Source: Sphingobacterium populi
GTDB taxonomy: Bacteria; Bacteroidota; Bacteroidia; Sphingobacteriales; Sphingobacteriaceae
Reading direction: 5' to 3'
Assembly: GCF_001586775.1 (NCBI RefSeq)
Contig: NZ_LQXS01000002.1
Span: 682,001 to 746,000 of the forward strand
Length of the DNA stretch: 64,000 bases
Positions 38,101 through 46,675 of the stretch are shown in pieces. The notes below the pieces were generated by a model. That model saw only the letters and a program-made list of their open reading frames with translations, had not been told where the DNA came from and searched no databases. The first letter of the stretch is position 1, and each line of letters opens with the position of its first letter. A program made the translations under genes and the position numbers.

Positions 38101-38426
38101 TCACTGATGTGCCTTCCAATACGTATGTGGCGAACTCGCAGCGCGATAATTTCTACGCCGGATCTAGCGTGCTGGTGGAAAAAGCGGATCACATCCGCTT
38201 ACAGTATATCAATCTTGGCTATGCCTTACCCCTCAGGATACATGGGCAGACTCAGCGCATTCAAATTTATGTCAATGCGAATAATCTGGGACTACTTTGG
38301 CGCGCAAATAAACAGGGCATTGATCCAGATTTTAATAATAACACAGGCACCAGACTGGTGCGACCTGCAGGATATACGATAGGCCTCGGACAAACTTTTA
38401 AAATGATCTTTTATGAAAAAGTATAG
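35199..38426 (+). CDS. susC: SusC/RagA-family TonB-dependent outer-membrane transporter
   Basis: This 1075-residue protein has a signal peptide (cleavage after A-Q-A-Q), then a carboxypeptidase-regulatory-like domain (L-R-G-R-I-I-S-S-S-D-R-Q-P-I-S-G-A). The plug is marked by V-S-T-G-Y-Q-Q-L-P, L-M-V-R-G-L-S-T-I, L-I-V-I-D-N-F-P-Y, I-L-K-D-A-A-A-S-S-I-W-G and G-V-I-V-I-T-T-K-K-G, and a beta-barrel follows. Its last codons overlap the SusD start (38413-38426). GC content is visibly higher than in the genes on either side. The substrate is unknown. The TlpA partner and absence of glycan enzymes suggest something other than a classical polysaccharide locus. Confidence 0.93.
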   Translation: MMKYIVYLTILLGGLCYGAQAQQLRGRIISSSDRQPISGAIITQQGVSNSAVSDLRGRFVLGVHPSAQRRFTIQHQSYTSFTTTIISDQTDTLTIVLDERQRAVDSVTIVSTGYQQLPRERATGSFSTIDRQLFNQQIGPDIISRLPAIANSVTTDNSLAIPQLMVRGLSTIQGPRSPLIVIDNFPYEGDINNINPNIVENITILKDAAASSIWGARAANGVIVITTKKGSFDRPITLEFNSHVTITDKPDLSYIRQMSSADYIDMEVELFDRGFYNSRISSPSRLVLSPVVDMLERVRNGSMDAGQAQAEIQRLRGVDSRDHFDRYMYDKGVNQQYYLGAQGGSQKFSWSSAAGYDRNFDQLGARFHRINLRFENTYQPTDALSLRTSIYYTESGDRSGRLGYGDIAMNASSSVPYMELADEQGRAKPVFTNLNNTYINSIGQGLLQDWNYYPLEDWKHDVSRSRSSSMLATAGLEYKIVEGLRASVNYQYERQHDGTNRLADRDSYSARDYVNRFTQISGGAASYAVPRGGIMDLGSGMLRSNSIRGQLSFDRTFAQDHHITAIGGSEIRLNVRESDQHRLYGYDQDNMSLGVVDYSRSHPQFISGNSFILNNQFISSTDTRFVSQFGNVAYTYRNRYTLSASARRDASNLFGLATNDQWNPFWSVGMAWKVSQEKFFSTDLLSYVNLRATYGFSGNIDPAMVAVNTISYLPTNSVFTGRPAARISNYFNPSLRWETSRMLNIALDVRSRNNRISASVEYFRKHGVDLFGSAPTDYTTGIPPSTLRNVASMSGDGLDIELKTDNIQSGTFGWSSILNYSFFKDQIGEYLVNRTLASQFVNPTSVPISGIPGRPVYSVFAYPWGGLDPGSGDPQGILDGELSTDYRNLIGAGTTLEELEFFGSSIPTHFGSFINSFGYKGFSLQVGISYKLGYFMRRGSIHYTNLLSSWRGHSDYGDRWQQPGDELITDVPSNTYVANSQRDNFYAGSSVLVEKADHIRLQYINLGYALPLRIHGQTQRIQIYVNANNLGLLWRANKQGIDPDFNNNTGTRLVRPAGYTIGLGQTFKMIFYEKV

Positions 38427-39879
38427 GGATATACATAATATCGTGGCTAAGACCAACAAGACCATCAGCTCCCCACAATTGGAGCTAAATAGCAGGAATG
38501 CTACTTCTCCTATATCAAGTATACTTATACTGCTAAGCATACTGATAATAGCCACTACTATTACGGGATGTAGTGATTTTCTTTCCCAGAAAGCTGACGG
38601 CCGTTTAGCGGTGCCTACCAAGGTGGTAGACTTTCAGGCGATGCTGGATAACTTCGGTACGGTGAACAATAATTTTGTTTCGGCTGGCGAGGTAAGTGCC
38701 GATGACTTTTATTTGCGGGATGCAGATCTTCGGGGCTTATCGTATGAAAGTGATCGCAGGCTGTATACCTGGCAAGCAGACTTTGTGGCTAGACCACAAA
38801 GCACGGCAGGGGATGAGTGGTATAATTGCTATACCGCTGTCAATATTTGCAATCTCGTTTTAAAAGGGTTAGACGATAATAACTTGTCTGGAGTAGAGGT
38901 CGATATGGTACGAGCACATGCTTTATTCATGCGAGCAGTGAGGTTCTTGGATGCTGTGCAGACTTGGTGCGTAGCTTATACGCCAGCAACCGCGGACAGG
39001 GATTTGGGTATTGTGCTGAAAGTAAACCCAGACCCTGATGAGCGCTCCGTCCGAGCTAGCTTGGCCGCGAGCTATGCGCAGATCATCACGGACTTGGAGT
39101 CTGCTTATGCCTTGCTGCCTGAGCGGCAACCCGGAAAAACCGCACCTACGCGTCTAGTTGCTGCCGCTATGTTAGCAAGAGTCTATCTTTATATGGGAGA
39201 TTACGCGCAGGCGGATCGTTACCTGCAAACGATAAAAAACTCTGAGCTTCCTTTGCTAGATTTTAATGCGCTAAATCCAGCTACGCTATACCCAATTCCT
39301 ACGGTGACTGATAGTAGTATAGAGCTGCTGTTTTGGAGTAATGCGATGCTGGCAGCGCCGCTGAATGGGAATATTGCCCGTATAGCCCCTGAGCTTATCG
39401 CACAGTATGAGCCCGGTGATCTGCGCAAGCAAATCTACTTTCGCCAGCATGCGGACGGCACCTATTTCTTTCGAGGAAGTCATGTTGGACAGATGACACT
39501 TACTCCCGGAATGAGTAGTAGTGAAGTGCTACTGATGAAAGCTGAATGCTATGCCCATCTAAACAATCTACCTGCGGCGCAGCAGGAATTGAATCACTTA
39601 CTAGTTACTCGCTACGAATCTGGAAAGTTTCAACCATATAGTTTTTCTAGCAGCGCAGATGCCTTAGAAATCATTCGCAGGGAGCGTAGAAAAGAGCTCG
39701 TAATGCGCGGACTTCGCTGGGCGGATATTAAGCGTTACAATCGCGATGGTGCAGGACTCGTCTTGGAGCGCAATGCAGAAGGGGAGTTATTCAGGCTTCA
39801 ACCTAGGGATCCGCGGTACGCGATTGCAATCCCAGAGGAAGTTATTGCCCTTTCGGGTATTCAGCAAAATCCAAGATAA
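38413..39879 (+). CDS. susD: SusD/RagB-family outer-membrane lipoprotein
   Basis: This 488-residue protein overlaps the SusC gene by 14 bases. A long N-terminal tail precedes the hydrophobic stretch and lipobox T-G-C-S (about 51-54), so a later start could apply. The SusD landmarks are F-M-R-A-V-R-F-L-D-A-V, A-A-M-L-A-R-V-Y-L-Y-M-G-D-Y, L-M-K-A-E-C-Y-A-H and R-R-E-R-R-K-E-L-V-M-R-G-L-R-W-A-D-I-K-R-Y, followed by the C-terminal A-I-P-E-E-V. It is the surface ligand-binding partner of the preceding transporter. Confidence 0.9.
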   Translation: MKKYRDIHNIVAKTNKTISSPQLELNSRNATSPISSILILLSILIIATTITGCSDFLSQKADGRLAVPTKVVDFQAMLDNFGTVNNNFVSAGEVSADDFYLRDADLRGLSYESDRRLYTWQADFVARPQSTAGDEWYNCYTAVNICNLVLKGLDDNNLSGVEVDMVRAHALFMRAVRFLDAVQTWCVAYTPATADRDLGIVLKVNPDPDERSVRASLAASYAQIITDLESAYALLPERQPGKTAPTRLVAAAMLARVYLYMGDYAQADRYLQTIKNSELPLLDFNALNPATLYPIPTVTDSSIELLFWSNAMLAAPLNGNIARIAPELIAQYEPGDLRKQIYFRQHADGTYFFRGSHVGQMTLTPGMSSSEVLLMKAECYAHLNNLPAAQQELNHLLVTRYESGKFQPYSFSSSADALEIIRRERRKELVMRGLRWADIKRYNRDGAGLVLERNAEGELFRLQPRDPRYAIAIPEEVIALSGIQQNPR

Positions 39880-39905
39880 TAGTAAACCCAAAATGCAGAT
39901 GCACT

Positions 39906-40163
39906 ATGTTATTTCTCGATAAGCAAAACGTGATCGACTTCTACTTAGGCTCGGGACAGATCTCAGAAAAGTTAGAAAGCTCCAAGAGAGAATTGTTAAG
40001 GCAGGTGCTGTACTTAGCTTTGGACGTGCCTGATCAGGATTTCCTACTCCATGTAAGCAGGCTTATTGCTCAATGTAATGTTGAACTTAAGAGGCATGGG
40101 GACTTTTCGACGTTGCTAGCTACAGTAGGAGCGCAGGTGATAGCACCTAAAATGAACGTATAG
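39906..40163 (+). CDS. Small hypothetical protein after SusD
   Basis: This 85-residue protein has no signal peptide. It is helical and leucine-rich (R-E-L-L-R-Q-V-L-Y-L-A-L-D-V-P-D-Q-D). It starts 26 bp after SusD on the same strand and may be the last gene of that operon. The family was not recognised. Confidence 0.5.
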   Translation: MLFLDKQNVIDFYLGSGQISEKLESSKRELLRQVLYLALDVPDQDFLLHVSRLIAQCNVELKRHGDFSTLLATVGAQVIAPKMNV

Positions 40164-40317
40164 CAGTTAATACCAACTGCAAGGGTTGCTACAAGTGTTT
40201 TTATAAAGTCGACATGTTGACGCAGCTTATCTGTACCGTTATTAGTGAATAGGTCTTGGGTCGTAGACGTTATAAATATCACCCTAAAGAGCAGGCAAAT
40301 TAATTGGTAACAAAGCA

Positions 40318-40347
40318 ACAGGCCGAAGCATATACGCTTCGGCCTGT
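40318..40347. terminator. Strong bidirectional terminator
   Basis: The perfect 12-bp stem ACAGGCCGAAGC/GCTTCGGCCTGT has a six-base loop and A/T-rich flanks. It lies between the SusCD operon and the converging DUF6520-like gene. Confidence 0.85.
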
Positions 40348-40371
40348 AAAATTAAAAACATGAATCAGTCT

Positions 40372-40710
40372 TTACGGACGTTTAGATGATGGGTTTATAT
40401 CAAGTACCGCTTCGTTATCCATTCCACTAAGGTAAGTCGCCAGTTCGTCCAGATTATTGGCTTCTACGGTTATCTCACAAGGTTTCTGTCCAACTGTACC
40501 GCAAGCATTGGATGTACCTTCTCTCCAATTCTCAATTTCTGAGAATTGGCCAGGGTCTTCGCTATCGCCTACGAAGTGAAAGGTGTTTTGTAATTTATTA
40601 GTGCCCACGGACTGCTTATTCATCACTGCGGTAAATGCAAACGTTCCGATTGCAATTAGCGCCAATATTAATGTGAAGAGTGATGTCTTCACCGCAAATG
40701 TGTTTTTCAT
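40372..40710 (-). CDS. DUF6520-like small exported protein
   Basis: This 112-residue protein has an N-terminal hydrophobic segment (about 8-28) and then a polar domain with two cysteines (N-A-C-G-T-V-G-Q-K-P-C) typical of the small Bacteroidota DUF6520 family. Function is unknown. It lies between a SusC/SusD operon and a Crp-like regulator; such proteins often accompany this transporter type. A strong terminator follows the gene. Confidence 0.7.
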   Translation of the reverse strand: MKNTFAVKTSLFTLILALIAIGTFAFTAVMNKQSVGTNKLQNTFHFVGDSEDPGQFSEIENWREGTSNACGTVGQKPCEITVEANNLDELATYLSGMDNEAVLDINPSSKRP

Positions 40711-40980
40711 GGTTGTAAAATTTTTAGTGTTAATTAATTACCTTAGCAGATCTTTGCCCGCCAAGGCATTTGATCTTTTTAATGCTGTGGTGGCCTACTC
40801 ATCTATAGTATTCAGCGAGTAGACCTTTAGCCGGAAGAGCGCAAATTTCATCTTAAACATTTTCATATCACATATCTTAATTAATTTTATAAATTCAGTT
40901 ACATTAACACCGCTGTTAAATACTGATAGTCAAAATTATATAACTTAAAATGCGTGAGTTGCACATTAGATGTGCAATTT

Positions 40981-41589
40981 TTAGCTGTTTAAGCTTTTTA
41001 GGAAAAGATATTGGCATTCTTGGAGGGTTCGTTTAGATATACCCAAATAATCTGCTTGTTCTTGCTGAGTCATTACCGACTGAATACTGGAAAGCTGCTC
41101 GCGGAAAAGTCTATACCTATCAAGTGGTAATTTTGATAGCAAAATGGAGATATGACTTCTATGCTGTCTTGTTTCTCTACTGGCGAGCACATCAAATAGT
41201 ATGTCAATTACTGGATCATGGTTTTTAAGTGTTTTTACACGTTCGTATGCTATGCGTAGAACTAAACTGGACCGAAGTGCTACGATACTACCTGTTCTTG
41301 GCGTATTGGTATAAAGGTGATTGGTTGTTTTTAAGGAGTTATGTGCTAGAGCAACACTTTCAATTTTTCTTTTTTTTATGGAAGGATCAATGGATACAAA
41401 TGCGATCATTCCTTGGCAAACGAAATATAAGTTTTTTTGTGGGGAAGAATAGTTGTATAAAAGTTCGCCGCGACTGGCATGTATTGGGTGCAGATTGTCT
41501 CGAGCCCATTGCTTGTGGTATTCTTCAGTCTGAGCATACTCTGACCAGAATTGAAAAAAGATATTTAAGGCTTTGGTGTCTTTTTTCAT
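40981..41589 (-). CDS. Crp/Fnr-family-like regulator
   Basis: The 202-residue protein has a cyclic-nucleotide-binding-like N-terminal beta roll (G-E-L-L-Y-N-Y-S-S-P-Q-K-N-L-Y-F-V-C-Q-G-M-I-A). A C-terminal helical part with M-T-Q-Q-E-Q-A-D-Y-L-G-I-S-K-R-T-L reads as a helix-turn-helix. The cNMP phosphate-binding signature is degenerate, as is usual in Bacteroidota members. It probably controls the neighbouring transporter genes. Its upstream region carries three direct repeats with a 21-bp period (41697-41749), so it may itself be controlled by a LytTR-type regulator. Confidence 0.8.
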   Translation of the reverse strand: MKKDTKALNIFFQFWSEYAQTEEYHKQWARDNLHPIHASRGELLYNYSSPQKNLYFVCQGMIAFVSIDPSIKKRKIESVALAHNSLKTTNHLYTNTPRTGSIVALRSSLVLRIAYERVKTLKNHDPVIDILFDVLASRETRQHRSHISILLSKLPLDRYRLFREQLSSIQSVMTQQEQADYLGISKRTLQECQYLFLKSLNS

Positions 41590-41696
41590 GGCTAAATGTG
41601 TTGTCTAATAATCCACTATTAGCAGGCTAAATATTCACATATTGTTGATATTCAAAGCTAAATAACCTTTGTAAAAAATAGGTTTGGTATGGACAT

Positions 41697-41749
41697 AATG
41701 CCATTTAGTAGGAGCGTAATGCTATTTGCCTAGCGCAAAATGCTATTTG
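41697..41749. promoter_or_regulatory. Three direct repeats at exact 21-bp spacing (LytTR-type operator candidate)
   Basis: AATGCCATTTA (41697), AATGCTATTTG (41718) and AATGCTATTTG (41739) are each 21 bp apart, two turns of the helix. The last two with the spacer GCCTAGCGCAA match 51049-51080, upstream of the peptide gene. LytTR-family regulators bind direct repeats with this spacing. The array is about 110 bp upstream of the Crp-like gene start. Confidence 0.65.
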
Positions 41750-41877
41750 ATCCTACGAACTTGAGCAAAATTGAAGGTAAAATTTCAATTGAAAAGTTGA
41801 AATTCACTCCTGAAATCAAGAATTTAATAGGTGGATTTTTAAATGGGAGGGAGGGTCAGTTTTGGTTTAAACATTGA
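41740..41877 (+). CDS. Possible 45-residue peptide gene
   Basis: An ATG within the third operator repeat opens a 45-codon frame. It ends N-L-I-G-G-F-L-N-G-R-E-G-Q-F-W-F-K-H, with a Gly-Gly and an aromatic/basic tail. No ribosome-binding site is evident, and the start overlaps the presumed operator, so it may be chance. A later start is possible. Confidence 0.25.
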   Translation: MLFDPTNLSKIEGKISIEKLKFTPEIKNLIGGFLNGREGQFWFKH

Positions 41878-42108
41878 CTGAACTTGGAAAATGTGTCTCT
41901 TTTGGAATGAACACTTCGTACAAAGAAGGTGTTTTGATCATGCTTCCAAAGCGAGTAATAGGTAAGCGCAATAGAGGATCGGCAGAGCAATTAGAAACCT
42001 TTCCATTACCTTAAAGCAAATAGCGCAGCTATCAGTAGTAGGATAATCCCCAAGACATCAGCCAATCGATGTATTACTTTATAAAGTATTTTTACGTGAT
42101 CTTTCATA

Positions 42109-43416
42109 TTATACCATTTCAAAACGTTCTGAATAAATCTGTTTCCAACTAATTCCCAAGTTATGTAGGGATATTTCGGTAATGTCCATCAATGGTGTTG
42201 GTCCACAGATGAAAAACATATAATTGTCGTGCTCCTTTGGGATATAGCGAGCTAGTAATTCCTGAGAAACAAATCCTTCCTCTCCATCCCAATCATCTTC
42301 GGGCTCTTCAAGCACATGAATAAGTCGGAGATTCAATGTTTCGCTCAACTCATCCAATTCCTCCCGAAAAGTAATATTCTCCCAATCACTATTAGCATAA
42401 ATCAGCACAATCTGTCTCTCGTCTTTCTGATCGCGGAGCGTACGCAGCATGCTCATCGCGGGCGTAATGCCTATACCGCCCATAATAAAGAACAGATTCG
42501 CAGAGGCAGACGGCGTGAATGCGCCGAAGGGTCCTTCCAGATAAGCTGTATCACCCGGCTTCAAATCCTGCCAAGTCGCTGTAAAATCACCTAAAACTTT
42601 TGCCGTTAATTGAATTTGCGGATCTAATGCGCTCGAACACAGTGAAAACGGATGTTGCTGCAGATCAAATGGCGTGTCATTGATGGTTACCCAACAGTAC
42701 TGACCTGGTACGTAGTTCATCTTTTTGCCGGTGGCCTCAAGTGCTATGGTGTAACAGTCGTTTCGTTCCTCGATGACTTGTACAATCTTGTAGGCATGTT
42801 TACGATTTTGGTAAGGCCGAATAATTCGCGTATGCACTACGAGATACATACAAATACAGATAATCATTGCCAGAATGATTTTTTTCCACAATGGATCCAT
42901 ATAATGAGACACCTGGATAGCATGAACCAACCCAATAAATACGATGGCTAATGCTAGAAAACCATGAATTAATCGCCACTTCTCATAACTGAGATTCATC
43001 GCTTGCCGCCACAAGCTGCTACCTACGATCGCAAATAGCGAGATCGTAACTATGCTAAGCGAAATTGCACGCATGAAGTTGACTCTTGGATCGAAATAAG
43101 ATAGGTACGAAAAGTCGGCCAACAACAAGGTGATGGGATGGGCAAGCACAAACAGGAAAGAGATTATTCCTATCTGTTTGTGAAATTGCATTACATTATC
43201 ACCACTATACACGGCAGCAATCTTTTGAAAGCGTCCAGTAAAAATAAATTGTACCGCCATCATGCCCAATCCAATAAATCCAAACGCCACCCCAAGTTCT
43301 ATCCAAAATTGCCGAACCTGAGGAATGGATCCTGTCAAAGCAAGCAAAAGGGGTAGAAGCGACAAGCCAGCATAAATAAAAAGCCAAAGAAATCCGTTTC
43401 GGTAAGTATAGTGCAT
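42109..43416 (-). CDS. Ferric-reductase-like transmembrane flavoprotein (FNR family)
   Basis: This 435-residue protein has six or so membrane helices in the first 200 residues, with paired His residues of the ferric-reductase-like haem domain (H-K-Q-I-G-I and I-H-G-F-L-A-L). A ferredoxin-reductase-type cytosolic half follows: FAD-binding Y-V-P-G-Q-Y-C-W-V and H-P-F-S-L (about 255-265), NAD(P)-binding I-M-G-G-I-G-I-T-P-A, and C-terminal F-I-C-G-P-T-P-L-M. It would move electrons from NAD(P)H across the membrane to ferric iron or another acceptor. Single gene. Confidence 0.88.
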   Translation of the reverse strand: MHYTYRNGFLWLFIYAGLSLLPLLLALTGSIPQVRQFWIELGVAFGFIGLGMMAVQFIFTGRFQKIAAVYSGDNVMQFHKQIGIISFLFVLAHPITLLLADFSYLSYFDPRVNFMRAISLSIVTISLFAIVGSSLWRQAMNLSYEKWRLIHGFLALAIVFIGLVHAIQVSHYMDPLWKKIILAMIICICMYLVVHTRIIRPYQNRKHAYKIVQVIEERNDCYTIALEATGKKMNYVPGQYCWVTINDTPFDLQQHPFSLCSSALDPQIQLTAKVLGDFTATWQDLKPGDTAYLEGPFGAFTPSASANLFFIMGGIGITPAMSMLRTLRDQKDERQIVLIYANSDWENITFREELDELSETLNLRLIHVLEEPEDDWDGEEGFVSQELLARYIPKEHDNYMFFICGPTPLMDITEISLHNLGISWKQIYSERFEMV

Positions 43417-43668
43417 AGGGCTTAGATGATCAGTGCTATATTAACAACACGATATACTAGATAGTGTTTCTTTTTTCTTAAATGACGCTTAAAATGTTCA
43501 TTTTTCCATGTTTACGCGTAAAATATATACGTATTACTGCAATTTATCGCATCATTAATTAGGTTATTATACCCGAATTGCCTCTTTAATAAACATCCGT
43601 AAATATCAACTGTATTATTAAATACAGATAGCACACGAATAGATTACTATCGGACGAAAGGAAAGATT

Positions 43669-44252
43669 ATGATACTAGAGCACAAAAAAGGTAAACGAGT
43701 GGATTGTTTATCATCTAACGAATTTTCTACTGGAGAAGAAGCCAAACAATTTTTCTTAGTAGCCAAAGGACATCTTCTAGATATCAACAATTGGAATGAA
43801 GTAGCTGTATTACCGTCATCCGTATTCCAATTGGCAGACAGCAATGGCGCGCCCTTGGAGCGAGAAGCGAAGGTGATTTGGTCAAAATTGACATTCTAGG
43901 ACCAGGATTACCCAGCAGCGATGGATATGATTAGGTTCGCATTGAGCAAATTTTGGAAGAAACCACAGCAAAAAGTCAAAAAGTTTCCATTACATTGAGA
44001 CCAAAAACTGATCCAACACAAACCGACAAAGATATTGCGCATTTTTTCAAAGACATAGCCACTTCTACTATTTTGTTGGAACAGAAGGATAATGAAGTTT
44101 CCGCTCAATATGCCGGTAGAAATGAATTGATTAATGATGAGAATGAAAGTATAGCAGATACTATTAGAAATGCACTAATCGGACTTGGTGTTAAATTAGG
44201 CGGCTCATATCCACAGTGGAAAGCTTTGGTAGCTGGAATAGTTAAAAATTAA
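43669..44252 (+). pseudogene. Conserved hypothetical protein broken by a frameshift and a TAG
   Basis: ATG 43669, preceded by an AAGGAAAG ribosome-binding site, reads 60-odd sensible residues (K-R-V-D-C-L-S-S-N-E-F). Near 43866 the frame is lost. The next frame continues E-G-D-L-V-K-I-D-I-L-G-P-G-L-P, meets a TAG (43933-43935, where Trp would fit, in Y-D-x-V-R-I-E), and runs on as a protein-like sequence to 44252. Corrected length is about 194 residues, with no signal peptide or recognised domain. Two independent lesions argue for true decay. Confidence 0.65.
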
Positions 44253-44275
44253 GTTGAGGAATTTTAGTCAGAAAA

Positions 44276-46162
44276 TCAAATACCAATGTGACTGCTTTTT
44301 AAACTGAAAAAGAAAGTTGAGCCAATACCTTGTTCACTTTCAATAGATATACTACTATCATGTAAACGCAGCAATTCCGACACTAGATACAGACCTATAC
44401 CAAATCCGGAAATATTTTTCCTATTCGGGTCTTTAATCCTATAGAAACGCTGAAACAGCATTTTCTGATCTTTTGCGCTTATACCCATGCCTTGATCCTT
44501 TACGCTAACGATAACTTGTTTATCTTTATTTTCACAGCTGATAATGATTTGCCCCCCTGAGGGCGAGTACTTAACTGCATTACTTACCAAATTGGTTAAC
44601 ACTTGGCAAATCTTATCACGATCTGCATTGACGTTTACATTTCCGGTAGAATTAATGATGAATGTGTGAGGAGAATCAAATAGTTCAGCATCACTCACTA
44701 CTTCCTGTATTAACCCCTTCAATTCAAAATCCTCTAAATTAATCTCCGCCTTACCTTGTTCTATACGAGTCATATCAAGATAGTTTCCTATTAGAACATT
44801 CATCCGTCTTGAATGCGTTTCCACACGCTGAGTTAACTGCTTCACATCGCCAAATTGCTTTTGATTAACCTTTTTCATCAAAAGTTGACTGTATAGCAAA
44901 ATTGATGTTAATGGCGTTTTTAGTTCATGACTAACAACAGAAATGAAATCATTTTTCCTTTTTTCCTCTTCTTTGCGGTCAGTAATATCGCGTGCAATTT
45001 TAGATATGCCTGTGATCCTCCCTTCGTCATCGCGAATCGGGGATATAGTGAGTGACACGTCCACCATTTCACCGGATTTTTTAACTCTGAGAGTTTCGAA
45101 ATGCTTAACGGACTCCCCGGCACGTAATTTTCGAAGAATACTCTCTTCCTCATTATACCTATCTTGCGGTATTATCTTGAGTAGGGATTCTCCAATCATT
45201 TCCTTGGCAGTATATCCGAAAAGTTTCTCTGCCGAATCGTTCCAAGTGATAACACGTCCGTCTAATGTCTTTGCTACAATAGCATCATCTGAAGACTCTA
45301 CAATAGCAGCTAATCTGGCGTGTTGCTCATGCGATTCTTTTGTTTTAGTTACATCTAACATCGTTCCTAAAAACCGATTTAGGATATTGTCAGATCCTAC
45401 AAAAACAGTTCCTTGGGCTCGTATCCATCGGCATTGATTGTCGTTAATACGAAATATTCGAAATGTCATATCAAAGTGGCCGTCCGTGGATGCGTTGATC
45501 AACTCATATATCCGTGCATCTATCAGGGCACGATCATCTTCGTGTATACGTTTTAGAAACTCGGGAAATGATAATCTGCCTCGTTGTGATAATCCTAAGA
45601 TACTTCTGCATTCTGGCGACCAATAAATTATCTTGTGGCGTTTGTTCCAGTCCCAAGTCCCTAGTTCTGTCGAGTCGATTGCTAAGCGTAGGCGGGCTTC
45701 ACTTTCCCGGAGTTTAAAATTAAAGGATTCAGTCTGATGCTTTTGAATGATGTCGCTCGAGATGTCTCGGGTGAAGCATTGCGTATGAATAAATTTGTCA
45801 TCCTGTCTAAATACATTGGAACTGATAAGCACATGTTTTATACTACCGTTTTTATGAAGCAGTTTTGCAGGATAATCTTGGACGGTTTCATTTATTAGCC
45901 ATCTGCCAAAAATATCGTTAGCTATATTTTTGTCCGAATGTATATCCGCAATATTTTTACCGATATACTCCTGTTTTTGGTATCCAAGTAAGTCTAACTC
46001 TGCTTGGTTTGCCCAGATGATCTTGCCATAATTATCTACGGATCTTAAAGGGGTGGATGCCTTCTCCATAAAATCTGTTAAATATTCGCATCTTTTCGAC
46101 AAGTTCTCGTTCAAGTTTTTCAAGTCGGCAAGCTGCTTTTGTAGAGCTGTTATGTCTTCCAT
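44276..46162 (-). CDS. Multi-PAS sensor histidine kinase
   Basis: This 628-residue soluble kinase has an N-terminal coiled coil (1-25), then three PAS domains (about 28-140, 155-275 with a PAC motif W-I-R-A-Q-G-T-V-F, and 285-395 with I-T-W-N-D-S-A-E-K-L-F-G). HisKA has H-box S-V-V-S-H-E-L-K-T-P, and the HATPase has N-box L-V-S-N-A-V-K-Y-S and G-boxes D-Q-G-M-G-I-S and G-F-G-I-G-L-Y. All catalytic boxes are present. No response regulator is adjacent; the single-domain receiver at 49127 is a possible partner. The signal may be redox or a small cytosolic ligand. Confidence 0.9.
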   Translation of the reverse strand: MEDITALQKQLADLKNLNENLSKRCEYLTDFMEKASTPLRSVDNYGKIIWANQAELDLLGYQKQEYIGKNIADIHSDKNIANDIFGRWLINETVQDYPAKLLHKNGSIKHVLISSNVFRQDDKFIHTQCFTRDISSDIIQKHQTESFNFKLRESEARLRLAIDSTELGTWDWNKRHKIIYWSPECRSILGLSQRGRLSFPEFLKRIHEDDRALIDARIYELINASTDGHFDMTFRIFRINDNQCRWIRAQGTVFVGSDNILNRFLGTMLDVTKTKESHEQHARLAAIVESSDDAIVAKTLDGRVITWNDSAEKLFGYTAKEMIGESLLKIIPQDRYNEEESILRKLRAGESVKHFETLRVKKSGEMVDVSLTISPIRDDEGRITGISKIARDITDRKEEEKRKNDFISVVSHELKTPLTSILLYSQLLMKKVNQKQFGDVKQLTQRVETHSRRMNVLIGNYLDMTRIEQGKAEINLEDFELKGLIQEVVSDAELFDSPHTFIINSTGNVNVNADRDKICQVLTNLVSNAVKYSPSGGQIIISCENKDKQVIVSVKDQGMGISAKDQKMLFQRFYRIKDPNRKNISGFGIGLYLVSELLRLHDSSISIESEQGIGSTFFFSLKSSHIGI

Positions 46163-46675
46163 CTTTCACCTAAAGTTTTTGCGAACCATAAAATTAAAAA
46201 AAAAGACAAATTGAGGAATTTAGAAAGTAGGAAATTTGGTGAAAATGGTTTTTTATCTATTCTCGCTAAAATTCGGACCGAATTATGCATTTTGATGAGT
46301 TTTTTGCTAGAATGTAGCTCTTGTAGCTAAAATTTTTCCGAAAAGCTTTGGTAAGCTATTTAGAAACCAATCTTGATAATTGTAATTGTTTTTTGTTGAT
46401 TGGTAAAGTTTTGCTCCACGACATTTACTATGTTGACATAATGAATGCAAGCTTAAATGAGGGACATCGATTTTTGAGATCGTCTGAAATACCAAACACT
46501 TTAAACAGCCTTGCGTTTATTACCTTAGGATCGCAAAGCATAGTTTATTCTTCTCGTATGCCAATTGTTGGTTTATGGAGTGTATTGTGTTTCCATAGGC
46601 GTTAAAAATTACAATTAAAGATTACCGGGCGAAAATCGGTTCAAATAATTCGTTTAAAATTTAACACAACATGTT
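46163..46675. other. Divergent upstream region of the PAS kinase and the SDR gene
   Basis: No convincing gene is present. The 85-codon frame at 46348-46605 has no protein-like composition. Promoters for both flanking genes are expected here. Confidence 0.4.

Larger units (their letters stand above)
41590..42108. other. Intergenic region with an operator-like repeat array and a small frame
   Basis: Apart from the three direct repeats (41697-41749) and the 45-codon frame starting at 41740, nothing is recognised. The right part separates the reductase 3' end. Confidence 0.45.

Noticed and set aside
46348..46605. 85-codon plus-strand frame
   Set aside because: Random-looking sequence with no ribosome-binding site, mirrored by an equally open minus-strand frame.
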